64,000 nucleotides of DNA from Isoetes taiwanensis (lineage: Eukaryota; Streptophyta; Lycopodiopsida; Isoetales; Isoetaceae), in contig JAJEKV010000031.1 of NCBI GenBank assembly GCA_021234155.1, positions 17,305,233-17,369,232 of the forward strand. Direction: 5' to 3'. The translations under genes and the position numbers were made by a program. Shown piece by piece: positions 12,310 through 24,267 of this stretch. The notes beneath the pieces were generated by a model. It was not told where the DNA came from, made no database searches, and saw only the letters and a list, made by a program, of their open reading frames with translations. Position 1 is the stretch's first letter; each line of letters opens with the position of its first letter.

Positions 12310-14345
12310 TTTATATGGTAGTTGTGTAGACCATAGAGGTGAACACACCCAAAAATATGCTAGTACCTTGGACACCTGTATCTCTTGCAGCATTGGACAC
12401 CCCATCATGTAATTGTTGAATGCGTCGATCCAAACTTGCCCCGATTATAGCTCCTAACATTTGGACATTGTCGTCGGGCATGCCGAAGGCACGCGGAATG
12501 ACGGTTCGATCGCGCTTTGCATCCAAAAAAAAAGCCGGCATTAGCCCACAACACGTATTTGAGAGAAGTAGACGATCGATTAAACACCCGGATTGCCAAG
12601 CACATGCTAAGAGTCCATTGAGCAAAAGGTCGACTAGTTGATGTAGCAAATCGAGTTTGGCTCTGTTGGTCATAATTGCTGGTCCTAAAGTAAATTGAAT
12701 GCTTTGGACTCATGCGCAAGGTCAAAACCTCATTTTGAGCTCGCTAAGGTGGTTGAGCTGTTGAAACATGCTATTTCTACGTCATCTCTCTATGTCGGGA
12801 AAGGGGGAAATTTGGGGGTTGGCACATCCGTGCAGTGGATGTCTATTTTTTCTTTTCGAGGCATTTCATGGGACATGAACTACCATTTCAACGGTGGGAT
12901 TAACAAATGGAGTTGTTTTGGTACCCTGATATTTAAACCCTGCTAAATCTGTAAGGTTCAGGTTTGGTTGGGGTCTCTCCGCAAACCCTCAAGGGAGCTC
13001 TGCACGCAAGCTCTCAACCACTTCAGAAGCAAGGAAGGTGAGGGAGAACAAAAAAACCCTTCCTAGGTACCGGTTCCAAACATGCCTCGTTCCGATGGCT
13101 CGTAACAAGCTGGACATCGTGCGACTGGCCATGCCAAAAGGCACGAAATGACAATTTGGATGCGTGGTTGCATCCAATAGGCTAGAGTTATCCTTAGACA
13201 CATGTTTGACAAATAAACGATCGATTAGCCGCCCGGATTGCCAAGTACATGCCATCTTTACACTATAGCATTGGACTAGAAGTGGCAAAAGATTGACCAC
13301 TTGCTGTAGCAAATCGAGTTTGGTTCTGTTGGTATTAATAGCTAGTCCTTAAAGTAAATTGGATGCTTTGGACCCACGCACAAAGTCAAAACCCCACTTC
13401 GATCTCGCTAAAGTTGCCGAACTAGGGGAATACGTCATTTCTCTCTCGTGTCCTTCCCTATGTCGGGAAAGGGGGAAATTTGGGGGTTGGCACATCCGTG
13501 CAGTGGATGTCAATTTTCCCTTTTCAGGGGTGTTTTCTGGGACAGCATGGGCTACCAATTCAACAGTGGGATTAACAGATGGAGCTGTTTTGCTACCCCG
13601 ATACTTAAACCCTACTAAATTTGTAGGGTTTAGGTTTTGGCAGCCTTTCGTACATCTGAAGTGGCCAACAACTCGCATGTAAGGTTCCCGCGAGGGTTTG
13701 AAGAGAGACCCCAAGAGGAGAACAAAAAAACCCTCCCTAGGCACCGGTTCCAGACATGCATCGTTGCGATGACTCGTGCGACCGACCATACTAAAAGGCA
13801 TTAAATGATAGTTCGACTACACGGTTGCATCCAAAAGGCTAGAGTTCAAGTCCTGGAAAAAGATGTCCCAGATGGCCAAGGAGGGAGTACTGTGGATCAA
13901 GACAAAGAAGAAGGTGCAGGCAAAGGTGATGACAAAGTCGACAAAGAAGATGAAAGCTTAGATACATGTTTGACAAGTGAACGATTGATTAGTCGCCCCG
14001 ATTGCCAAGTACATGCTATTTTTACACCATAACACTAGGCTAGAAGTGCATTGAGCAAAAGGTCGACTAGTTGCTGTAGCAAATCGAGTTTGGTTCTGTT
14101 GGTCATAATAGCTGGTACCTAGAGTAAATTGGATGCTTTGGATTTATGCACAAAGTACCCCATTTCGAGCTCGCTAAAGTGGCCGAACTAGGGGAGCACG
14201 CCATTTCCCTGTCGTGTCCCTATGTCGGGAAAGGGGGAAATTTGGGGATCTGCACATCCATGCAGTGGATATCCATTTTTCCCTTTCAGGGGCATTTCAT
14301 GAGACATGACTTACCATTTCAACGGTGGGATTAACAGATGGATAG
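12310..14345. repeat. Triplicated ~0.65-0.75 kb unit inside the CACTA-like element
   Basis: Three direct copies, roughly 12,310-13,010, 13,010-13,690 and 13,690-14,345. Shared landmarks are GGAAAGGGGGAAATTTGGG (12,800; 13,465; 14,228), GTAGCAAATCGAGTTTGG, and AAACCCT-CTAAAT in the first two copies. The third copy has an extra GA-rich insert (about 13,880-13,960) and is shorter at its end. ORFs in the copies are not shared in frame, so a coding role is not supported. Confidence 0.75.
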
Positions 14346-16540
14346 ACTGCTCAAATATAGAAGTACCCTTTACATAATCTTATTAGAGTATCGGAGTCAG
14401 AGTCGTGACCTAAAAGTTAGTCCTTTGAATTTAAGAATGCCAAGCAATTCAAAGGAGTATAGCTTCAAAATTCTTCACTTTGATTTGAATTGCTTCAATC
14501 CTATTAGTAATTCAAAAAAAGGTAATCTGGCCAACTCAACTCTAATGAATTGGCAACATCTAAACCCAAACAATCCCCCCCATGATGTTAGCATAAGTAC
14601 ATAGATCATGCATTATCGTTATTTAGTGTGTGTTATCACTCCTGTGGGCAAGAAGAACCTATCAAACTTAGCTTTGTTTTAGGTTATCGTGAACAACCTG
14701 TTAATAAATGTTGAGGTTCTAAAATTTCAAATGTTGATGTGACTCGAACATGCAATGCTTGTGAGACGTGTTTTATTGATTCTAGCATGGCCAAGTAGGG
14801 TCTAAGACTTTTATTGTTCTAACTAGTAGTCACTAGCACCTTAGTTATTTTGTATGCGCCCTACATTTTTAATTAGCTTGTAACAACTCGCCACTACCCA
14901 TCTAGGAAAAATAACTTGGAGTAGTTTGGCCTGGCGAGTTTTTGCACCATCTTGCTAAGGTGGTGTAATTGAACCGGCGCAACCATAAGCTCATGAATTT
15001 GCTACATTTAACAAATTGGTTATGGGCAGATACACTTTAGTTAATGCGTTTATTTCCTTCACATGCTTTGGTAGCAAAATTGAGCAAGCCAATTTGACAA
15101 CCTTGAGTAGAGTTGCTCTTGGCTAGGTATTTTCTAAATTTTCTAACTTTCAAATATTGCACAAACAATGTAAAGACAATGAATCTAGGACAAGATCATT
15201 CAAGATCTTGCACTTTAAATTTTAAACTTTAAACGAACCATAGATGATGAGAATGTGTGCATAATTTTAGCAAAAGCCAATGGCATAACCAACAATATCT
15301 AGGGTCATATCCACTTGTCGTCCGACTTGAAATTCAAATAATATCAATGGTTGGGAATACGAAGCCACTTGAGGTATGAAATGTAGGGCAAGTGTAATGT
15401 CAGCAATAAGAATGAGTGTCTGCATGAGATTGGAGATATGTTGTGTAATGTAGTGCAGATCGAACCCACATGAGGGATGAAATATAGGGCCCTTGTAGTG
15501 TCAACAACGGGAAGGGTTGTCGAAGAAGCGAGGATTGAAGCATGTAGGTGAATAATGTCAAGAATAAGGCAAATGTCAAGACGGATGGGATAAAACAATA
15601 AATCTGGGTCCACTCGGCATGAAAAAAAAGTTATCGACCTATTTTTCTTTCCCTCATTCGAAAGGCGGCGGCTAGATCCCGCAACACCACCGATCGCTTC
15701 AATCTGAACGACCCGAGAGGTAACTTTTATGCCTCTTTCTTTTCCCTATGTACTTTTTGTTGTTGCCGCTGTAATTCTGTGATAAATCAGCTATGGCGAC
15801 CATGCAACCCTAACCTCATTGATCCGGCCTCTTCTAGGTATCCTTGCATTATGATTGTTCCTATTTAGAACCGTTATATATCTAGAATGTCTAGAAATTT
15901 TTGTGCCTTTTTGTGAGCTTCTAACCTTCCGGTCTACTAAATGCTTATTGTTCTCAAGGATTCAACCATTTCTTCCCTCCTAATCCATGTCAAACAACGA
16001 ATGGCGGTTGCCTTACCGATCTTTAGCTCAAGGTTGCTCTCTTTTTGCGAAGATTGGTGAATCGCCCATTCCAATTGCTAATTTTTATTTCTGATTCAGG
16101 TAGGCGGGCAAACATATTTTGGTGGTAGGCTCAACAAGGTAAGATGGCATCCGCATTCTTTTTACAAATCGAATTTAATCTAATCGTGATGACTAGTTTC
16201 ATATCTCTTTGAAATCTTGACTTGTCAAAATTAGATGATGATCCCACTCATCATAAGGGCCAAACCGGGTTTGGGAATTTGAGGTCTTAAACACTTACTT
16301 CATGGCAATCTTGCTGAATATGCGCTTTGCCATCTCTATATGAATATATACTTTTTCTTTTTACGCACGGGCCCCTGATTTTGCATCAAAGTAGTTCAAA
16401 AAACTAAGGAAGATTCGAAATGGGGCTGAATGGAAGAGGACTACTTTGGGTTCCTCAAACCATGATGCTACTTCACAATTCTTTGAAACTTTTATGTCCA
16501 ATCCCTCTAAGTCAGTATTAATACCCAAGACCACCAAAGG
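14346..16540. other. Non-coding interior of the CACTA-like element
   Basis: No coding family recognised. The segment around 15,340-15,610 holds two partial copies of a CACTTGAGG/CACATGAGG-GATGAAAT-TAGGGC motif. The rest is unique AT-rich sequence with intron-like pyrimidine runs. Confidence 0.35.
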
Positions 16541-16823
16541 GTAAGTATGTTCATGCCTTCTTTGTTGCAAATTCAGTTTTACCGGACATCTTCTTAGGGA
16601 ACGACCTTGTGAAGTACTATGCAAAATTTGGAAGCATCACTCATGCACACAAAGTCTTTGTAACTATGGTTGCTCAAATTGTATCTACATGGAGGACTTT
16701 GATTTTAGGATATGCCAACCATGGGCATGCCATGATGGCTCTTGAGCTGGATTGGATGGGATCTGGAGCTTATATTTTCTCTCTAGTTGCAGCTGAAAAT
16801 GCTCGCCAGATCCATTCCAAATG
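16541..16823 (+). pseudogene. PPR gene fragment captured in the CACTA-like element
   Basis: The forward translation contains DIFLGNDLVKYYAKFGSI, then THAHKVF, WRTLILGYANHGHAMMALEL and, after a frame slip, ENARQIHSK. This is the layout of plant PLS-type pentatricopeptide repeats, whose intact members bind organellar RNA. Only about two repeats remain, without start or C-terminal domain. Capture by the transposon is inferred from position. Spurious similarity is unlikely because several PPR landmarks occur in order. Confidence 0.7.
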
Positions 16824-17638
16824 ACATGGATAGACAACTACAAAAAGCCATTCTTCCTCTGCGCAGATCGGATAAATTCTTTGCCCGTCCACGACCCACA
16901 AGACCCATTAATTAACCTTTTGCAAAATCTTCTGTATGTTGATAAGTTCGATTTGCAAACATTAATATCTTAAGGCTGCCGCAAATGATCATTTTGCATG
17001 ATTTTTGCAGGAATCAAGTGAACAAACGGTGGCCATCGATTGCGCTCCCAAGAGTAAATATAATTATTTGTGATTTATGCATTTGCTTTTGTGTCGATTA
17101 TGCACGATTATGCATGCGGGACTTCCAAAAATTGCATCTTGAATATGAGTAGTTCCATTTTTCAAACTAGGCAACATACACATGACCATTGCAATGTTTA
17201 TAACTTTTCTATTAATGTTGACCAGAAAGTTAACGAAGCATTCCTATTTTCCCGAAAGCCAGAAATTATCGGCGTTAAAAGCAATTACTTAGTAAGTTTG
17301 TGTCATGATTTTGAACTTATCGTTTTGGTGGAACGAGCGTTACTTGAACTTACTTGAACTGTAGTGGTGGTGAATCAAATTAATTTTAGTGCTGACTGTC
17401 TAACAGATGCTCAGAATTTCTTGCCAATGCTCAATGTCTGTTGTATCACAGGACTATTACGATCTCTCTTGAGATCCAACCTATTTTGCAATTATCTTGT
17501 TTGATAAGATGCATCTAATTTTGTTTGGTTAAGTTTAAGTGATTGCATGTTTAAGTGAAATGTAAATGGAAATACGGGGTTCAAATCCCTTGAGCTGTTT
17601 GATGGAAGTCTTCTAAAACTCTGGATATTGCAGTCCAA

Positions 17639-17893
17639 CTTCCTCGACTCAGGTACAAGCTATTTCAAAGCTTTTTGGTGTTCCCGGGATTAGTAGAGCG
17701 GAAGTTTTCCATTTGGCGGGACTTCTTGGGTGTGGTAGATGGTGATGGTCAGTTTGTACAGCAGTAGAGTTGCAGTTGTTGTGGAGTGTCGAGGTATCAC
17801 TGTCTCTTTGGGGCAGTTCTCCTTCCTCCTCACTTGCTTTGTAACATTACCATTCTTTTAATATATTGCTGACACAGTTCTTCAAAAAAAAAA
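17639..17893 (+). mobile_element. 5'-truncated copy of the same LINE family
   Basis: About 245 bases match the reverse complement of 7,963-8,215 (3' end of the split LINE), including GTAACATTACCATTCTTT and the final AGTTCTTC, followed by A10 at 17,884-17,893. It is opposite in orientation to the split LINE. A target duplication is not clear. Confidence 0.8.
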
Positions 17894-18318
17894 TTCTTAT
17901 TAGCCACCACAATGAGATAAGCCACAATGAAAAACCATGGTTCCATGCGGGTAAAGCATAGGCATAGACTAAGAAAATATTATACGTACATATAACTAGC
18001 ATGTTTAGACCATGAAATTTATCATGCAATAATATCGTGAAAAAAAAAATGTATAAACCAAGTAAATAAATTACTTCGTATCAAATATTTTAAGCTGCTA
18101 GAAAATCTAACTGAGATAATTATGTTTTAGTACCATGGAGAAAAATAGGTAAAAAAAAGTCATATTAGCATATTTAAACCAAGATCGTTTATCACGTTGT
18201 GTATTGATGATTAATCACTATAAAGCATCATGAGAAATATGCACTTAAAATTACCATGTCAATATATTGAAGAAGATAGACGTGATCAAAAACCAGTCTA
18301 ATAAACTTGACATACTAA

Positions 18319-18540
18319 ACCAATTAAAATTGCCATGTTTCAATACCATGTCATAAAACAATGTTGTCTTATCACTTTAGAAAATTATGTTGATGAACCA
18401 TATTAGAATATTATATGCTTTAAGTTGTTATAGAAACCAATTAAAATTGCCATGTTTCGATATCATGTCATAAAACAATGTTGTCTTATCACTTTAGAAA
18501 AATATGTTGATAAACTATATTAGATAACTAGACATGGTTT
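18319..18540. repeat. Right subterminal repeats of the CACTA-like element
   Basis: Two direct copies of about 110 bases starting CCAATTAAAATTGCCATGTT (about 18,319 and 18,433), rich in CCATG and TCATG motifs that also recur in 17,930-18,260. Confidence 0.65.
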
Positions 18541-18642
18541 GTAAACTTTTGAACCCACTAACATGTACTGATTTATAAATTTGGTTTTCACCAGCAAACC
18601 ATTGAAAAAAAATCATATTGGTTCAAATTTGGGGGCCTTGTG

Positions 18643-19095
18643 TCGCTCTACCATATTGAAGTCCCCTAACAACAACCAAGCGACCTGCAACCCACCAAGG
18701 ACTCGCAACTTATTCCGAACTATGGCCCATAAAGCACCCCGCTGAGAAGGCTGATTAGGGGCATAAACATTAACAATCCCCCACTCTCGCCCTCCCTCCA
18801 GCCACTTAATTATTGCCCATCGACCAAACCTGTCTGCTGCAGAGTACATGACCTGCACATCCATCCTCCAAGCAATAAGAGTACCCCCACTAGTCCGCCC
18901 AGAAGAAGAAGCAATAGAGGCAAACTGCCTACCAACCATATTCATGAGCCTAGACATATCATCCCTGTGACACTTATGCTCCTGAATGCAAACAATATCA
19001 GGACGCAACTGCCGAAGTGCCAAAGAAACACGGGCCCTCTTACTACTAGAGGACCGCACCCCCCGCACATTCCAACTAAGGATCGACCTATTCAT
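18643..19095 (-). pseudogene. LINE ORF2, 5' part: apurinic-type endonuclease
   Basis: Reverse-strand frame starting MNRSILSWNVRG at 19,095, with the endonuclease signatures WNVRG, DIVCIQEHK, GGTLIAW, IVNVYAPN and LLGDFNMVE in order. In the family this domain nicks target DNA to prime reverse transcription. The frame continues into the CACTA-like end, then resumes at 11,415. The ATG overlaps the ORF1 stop as ATGA, suggesting coupled translation. This part is intact; the rest of ORF2 is not. Confidence 0.88.
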
Positions 19096-20577
19096 CCCGG
19101 AGGAGAAGTGTCCAGCCCCACATGCCTACCCACCAGGCCATCAGCCCACTCCACAGAGTCATCATCTAGAGCCAAAGGATTAATCACAGCAATGTGATCC
19201 ACAGTTGCTCTACGTGAGGTTCCACTTCCAACACATGTTGGAAGTCCCCCAGGCACCTCCATAGAGTCATGGGCCACACTAGTCTCTACCTCCACCCGGG
19301 CTGCTCCAGCCACCTCATGCTCAGCACATACCACTACCGGGACATCCCCACCAGGATCACCAGCCCCTCCCACAGCCCTGTCCTCAGACCTAGCCACAAC
19401 CAAATCATCTGAGCCCTCCCCTGAGCCACCACGTCCCTTAGCCCCGCCATCCAATGGGCGGCCAGCAGCAAGCCTGCCCCGACCTCGTCCCACACCACCT
19501 CTCCCAACTACACCACCTCGTCCAACTCCACTCACTGCACCACGGAGTCCTCTGTCTGTTGCCTCAGGAACCGAGGAATCCCGGGCCCCTGCATAATCAC
19601 CCGCAACCCCTACCACATCACAAGCACCAGCAGAATCATCAACATGGTCAGATGGTAGCACAATAGATGGAAACATCCGCCGGATCTCAGAGCCATTCAA
19701 AAGCTTCAATCGGAAGAGAAAATGCCAGGGACCACTATGCACTAGAAAGAAGTGGGAAGTGGGTACGCAGCAAAAGCAGTGAGCAACACAGATCTTGGGG
19801 ACCTGCACAATAGAATGAGCCAAATATACACCCAGGCCATTAGCCATAGAAACCAAGAAATCAAGCACCATCAGATCAGGAGGAAGATCCTGAGTCTGGA
19901 ACCAACACGGGATTTTAACCGCTGTCAAAGAACTGGTGGACATTGCCGGAGTATAATACTGATACAACACATAAGATTCACCCAAAGTATCCACCCCCCG
20001 ACTAACCAATTGCCGCACGGAAGACTCAGCCTCAAACATGATTATGAAGAAATTATTTGGTAGGAATTTGAGGAGATCGACACGGGCAAACCAATCCGCT
20101 TGGATGTCCCAAGAAGCCAAGACCTAAACCTCCTCAGATCCAATATGTAACCCGTGAAGTAGCCCAATACATAAATGAAACTAGATTCTCAATGGTCTGA
20201 ACATGTCTGGTATGATCAATATCTATCCATGGAGTCTCTGGAAGAGCTGCCTGCAGGTCAACAGAGTGATGATCCTCCACAAATTTCAGAGCCTCTTGAA
20301 CACGGGCAGTCCTACACTCCGGAGCCTTGCGCTTGATCCAATCTGAAAACCCCGGCCGAGTGATGCGAGCAACAGTGTCATTGCTCCGCTCAGCCGGGCA
20401 AGACAGAGTTAAGGCTGCGCCCGGCATCCGAGAGGTATCCAGGGGCACCCCAGGAGGCACATCAGCTACATGCACCCTAGAAGAGGGCGCATCACCAGCA
20501 AGTGATCCCTTCCCAAGCACAGGGGAAGAGGGCATCACAGATCCAGTTTCCAAAGGGGGCATGCTTGATGGGATCAA
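19092..20577 (-). pseudogene. LINE ORF1 (gag-like, DUF4283 type)
   Basis: Two frames, 20,134-20,577 and 19,092-20,120, in different phases, so one frameshift separates them. The second holds WFARVDLLKFLPNNFFIIMF, then LVSRGVDTLGESYVLYQY and VKIPCWFQTQDLPPDLM, matching the DUF4283 layout of plant L1 ORF1 proteins. A long Gly/Arg-rich stretch (GRGGVVGRGGVGRGRGR) follows, which may replace the usual zinc knuckle in RNA binding. ORF1 ends with TGA at 19,092-19,094, overlapping the ORF2 start by ATGA. Confidence 0.75.
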
Positions 20578-21028
20578 GACCGGAGTACTGGGGTCTCAGA
20601 ATTATATTGAGAGGAAGAGCAATCCACATACCTCTCAACCGAAGGGGATTCCAAGAGCTCCCTCATCTCTGCCACCAATTGCATGCCACTTCCTACAGCC
20701 CCCGCCTCTTCATGCATGCCGAGAGACGCTCTTCCCCTTTCTTTGGGAGGATTCTTCCCTCGCCATCTCCCTTGGCTTCAGCCCCAAGCCATGAGGCTCA
20801 ATCGATCCCCATTAGCACATGCGGCGGGGAGCCATGGCATCGAACCAGTCCGGAAATCAGCTGTTTGCGGCAACAAAACCACATGCAAAACAGCTGATGC
20901 TATACACCACCAGAAAGAGCTCGGAACAAGCTTTCCAACGAGCCTAAGCACACCGAGATATCGCCGATCAAAGTTTCACCGTCAGAACCCCAACTGCTTG
21001 TTTATAGTCATGAGCATCTCTACTATTC
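20578..21028 (-). other. LINE 5' leader
   Basis: Sequence between the ORF1 region and the target duplication at 21,029; likely contains the internal promoter, though no motif can be assigned. Confidence 0.5.
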
Positions 21029-21135
21029 TCTGAGTTGTTTTTTCAGATGCCCCAAATGCTTAATATGTCACAGCGAGCTGGTACTGTCTGAAGATTTTAT
21101 CCCATCTTTGCAACTCCATTATTTTGTATAGGTAC
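21029..21135 (+). repeat. Ancestral tandem copy flanking the LINE, right copy
   Basis: Matches 7,829-7,935: TCTGAGTTG, CAGATG, CAAATGCTTAA, CCCATCTTTGCAA. Contains the second LINE target duplication (21,029-21,037). Confidence 0.6.
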
Positions 21136-21811
21136 GTTTTACATTGTTGAGATTTAGCTTAGCAACTTACCAAATTGTGAAGTTAAACTTATCAACTTAC
21201 CAAACATTCTTGATTGCATCTGTTTTTCATGGAAGTAAATGCTTATCAGACAACCTTAAGTCTCTCAGGCAACATGCATAAATTTTCTAGCTTTAACCTT
21301 CTAGCCTTTGCAACACACATAGACCCTACATCTTGCAGAGAATTGTTCTATGCATACAAATATCATGTCATCTATAAAAAGTAACTGATTAGAAGATAAA
21401 ATAGAGCGGTGGTATATGCAGTAGAAGGTTGTTGAGATATTCATCAAATAAGAGTATCAAAGTCTTTTCTTTGCTTTGCACTATTTTCTTGATATGGATA
21501 AGTTGTTTGTGCACATTATTACTATGTCATATTGACCTTTCTAATATCAGTAAAATCATGTTGTGAGAGGAACAATATAGGTGAAGACGAAACACTCAAT
21601 GCATGGACTAGAATTATCTTGACCACACTGGGGTGTACAATGAGGACGAGAATCGTTTTCAAAAGATCATAGTTGATATGGAGTTATCCTTGGGCGTTCA
21701 ATCATAGCATAGCATTCTATCAGCTACAAAGTGGTGTATGAGGTAATACCATCTTTTCTATTCTCCTCTTATGATTGAGACTTGGGCATTGAATTTTTAG
21801 GTTAAGAGCTC
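21136..21811. other. Non-coding stretch
   Basis: AT-rich, no coding family recognised; may be intron of a lost or very diverged host gene. Confidence 0.3.
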
Positions 21812-22458
21812 TTTGAAGGCATTTTATCTTGATTTAGAATTATCATCTCCTTTCTTAGCTTGGCGCTTATTCAAGCAGGTCTATTTCTCTATCCAGCACA
21901 TCAACCTACACCACCTTTCTCATACATTTAACAAATTTCTTACGTAGCTCTGTCTCTCTTTGAAGCTAAAGGAAAGTAAAATAACTGTTTTTTATAGCAC
22001 TTTTTGTCAAGAGAATGCTCTCCATCTTAATATGCTAAATTCTGCCAGTGAGGCACATTATATAGTAGTTTGGTAATGGAATTGAGTATGGATGATGCAT
22101 TAAAGAGATCCGATGCATCCAATTGTATAATTGATGTATAATTGACAACAACTTTATCTTAACATTTCGCATTGGCTCTTTGAAGGCATTTTATCTTGAT
22201 TTAGAATTATCATCTCCTTTCTTAGCTTGGCGCTTATTCAACCAGGCCTATTTCTCTATTCAGCACATCAATCTACACCATCTTTCTCATACTCTTATTT
22301 CTTAGGTAGCTCTGTCTCTCTTTGAGACTAAGGGAAAGTAAAATGACTGTTTTTATAGCACTTTTTATCAGGAGAGTGCTCTCCATCTTAATATGCTAAA
22401 TTCTGCCAGTGAGGCACACTATATAGTAATTTGGTAATGGAATTGAGTATGAATGATG
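21812..22458. repeat. Direct tandem duplication, period about 364 bases
   Basis: The segment from TTGAAGGCATTTTATC to GAATTGAGTATG (21,812-22,095) recurs at 22,176-22,458 with few changes. No coding content. Confidence 0.8.
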
Positions 22459-23335
22459 CACGATTGGGCCTTCTGCCTGTGCTTTATTTGCTTCAGAGTA
22501 TATCTTTTTGCAGTACCCCATTGTGTATCACTTTTCCACATTTGCATCGGTTTTCCATATTTGGAATCATTCAAGTTTTATAAAGAGCTACAACGTCTTG
22601 CATTTATTGTTATTTTGTTTAATTCATGTCCTATAGACTAGCATTTGAATTTATCTATCTTTATGTTGAACTAGCAATGGAGCATGCACGTGGTGCAGGA
22701 GGTCTCCTTACTTGCGTAGGAGGTTCTAATTGTTGTTTAATTGAAAGACTTTTCACCTTATGTTGCTATTAGTTAGGCAGTTAAGGTTTATCTCCGTGTT
22801 AAAATTGACCTCGAACTATGTTGCCTGTGTTGCAGACCTTTGGAAACAACAACTTATGTACTCATTCTGCCAATTCCAACTCATGTGTGCATTTGGACGT
22901 GTTGCAGGAATCTACATCCTTGAGTTTGGTTGTGTTCTTTTTGGTAAGACCAGTTTGAATTATATTTTGTCTGCTTTCTGTATTATTCAATTCTATGATA
23001 ATTTGAGTGACACCTAATGCATTCTATAGATGCCTATAGATGCAATGTATGGATGTGCATGTTGAAGACATATAAGGGGCAATGTGGAATTTCTCAACTT
23101 ATTATGGTTTATCCAAAGCATGGAATGTAGCAATTGCTTTGCACAAATGCCCTTGGACAAGCTGTTGTATTATGCACAAGAGCCTGACTATGAAAAGTAC
23201 GGAAACCAACACATATGATGTTTAAATTTGCCAAGTCATGATCTTTCACTTGCAACAATGGGAGAAAAGAGCCATATTACTAAGCCTGGTATTATCTCTT
23301 TCGTAATTTACTTATCCTACTACTGTCATTAGATT
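22459..23335. other. Non-coding stretch with splice-like motifs
   Basis: TGTTGCAG occurs at about 22,830 and 22,903, each followed by short open sequence. No protein family recognised. Confidence 0.25.
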
Positions 23336-23773
23336 AACACACAACTACCATTAACATTATTAACACAAACCATTGCATTTAACACATTTAAATTAAAATC
23401 CCCCTTAAACCCCCTTTGGTTTGAGTGCATATTCACACGGGGGTGACGTAGGGCAGCGAGAGCCCTCATAATTGTATTTTGCACGTACGAAATCAACACC
23501 ATATAGTATTCCACTTGAAATCTTACGGTATTTTGCGAATCTTGTTCTACAGTATAGCAAATTTTGTACTTGCATACCCCACAAACGAGGAACTTTACGT
23601 ACGGTATAGATTAAGGAATAAGGGGTGAATATGCTTATCCAACAGCTCTCGTTGCCCGGAGTCACCCCCCGTGTGAATATGCACTCAAACCAAAGGGGGT
23701 TTAAGGGGGATTTTAATTTAAATGTGTTAAATGCAATGGTTTGTGTTAATAATGTTAATGGTAGTTGTGTGTT
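23336..23773. mobile_element. MITE with 128-bp near-perfect inverted arms
   Basis: Arms 23,336-23,463 and 23,645-23,773 are inverted copies; the outer ~105 bases look identical. Each starts AACACACAACTACC and ends inward with CGAGAGC. The core (about 180 bases) is shared with a second copy at 29,835. An 86-codon reverse-strand ORF crosses the core. No transposase. The superfamily is unclear because no target duplication is evident. Confidence 0.8.
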
Positions 23774-23797
23774 GATTGTTATATTAAAATTTTTTTT

Positions 23798-23812
23798 GGG
23801 CCCTTCGGGCCC
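23798..23812. other. GC-rich hairpin with TTCG loop
   Basis: GGGCCCTTCGGGCCC follows a T-rich run just outside the MITE; the second MITE copy has GGCCCCTTCGGGGCC at 30,284-30,298 in the matching place. It may belong to the element or act as a stop-like structure in RNA. Confidence 0.5.
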
Positions 23813-24267
23813 TAACTAACTAACGCAAACATAGGTAAACTTTATGGGTCTAAATATTAATTACTAAAAAGCACAATAACATCAAGACAAACAAATTATT
23901 CCCATTACAAACAACTATGAGTAAATTTTGTAATCTTAATTCCGTACATTGCATACCAAAAGCCGCCCAAATATATGCAAACACACTGTAATAAAATGGG
24001 CAAAAACAACAATAACATCATAAAGTTTACTGAAGGGGGCCATGGCGCCCAATATAAAGCCAGTACCACTAGTTCAAGAAAATCAACTGTCAAAATAAAT
24101 ACCCCCTTCTATTGTAAACTGCACATTGTCATGCATCTGCTATTGCAGATGGTAACATGTGATGTTATCAATGCAAGCCTGTTTTGCCATGGCAAGCATT
24201 CATAAGCATATGGCAAAAACAATAAGCCGCTGTGTAAAGGTGAAAACATTAGGCACCTGACCTCTTT

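Larger units (their letters stand above)
11416..18642. mobile_element. CACTA-like DNA transposon, non-autonomous
   Basis: Ends are inverted copies: CACAAGGCCCCCAAA..TGAAC at 11,416 and its reverse complement ending at 18,642. The 3-bp target duplication TCG is at 11,413-11,415 and 18,643-18,645. A CAC terminus with a 3-bp duplication fits the CACTA (CMC) superfamily. Both ends have subterminal repeats, as CACTA elements do. Removing the insert plus one TCG joins the LINE ORF2 frame precisely. No transposase is visible inside; contents are a triplicated unit, a PPR fragment and a truncated LINE. The end CACAA instead of CACTA leaves some doubt about the superfamily. Confidence 0.85.
7945..21028 (-). 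mobile_element. L1-type LINE, split by a CACTA-like insert
   Basis: Reverse-strand non-LTR retrotransposon. Its 3' end is the T18 tract at 7,945-7,962 (a poly-A tail on the element strand). The 9-bp target duplication TCTGAGTTG is at 7,936-7,944 and 21,029-21,037. Order on the element strand is a 5' leader, ORF1 (gag-like, DUF4283 type), an endonuclease, an RT and a zinc-finger-like tail. Without the 7.2-kb insert at 11,416-18,642 the element would be about 5.85 kb, a normal full length for plant L1s. ORF2 carries stops and frameshifts, so it is inactive. The clear target duplication argues for a fairly recent insertion. Confidence 0.88.

Noticed and set aside
17570-17600. tRNA-derived sequence from GGGTTCAAATCCC
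   Set aside because: Only a B-box-like string; no A box or acceptor stem could be drawn around it.
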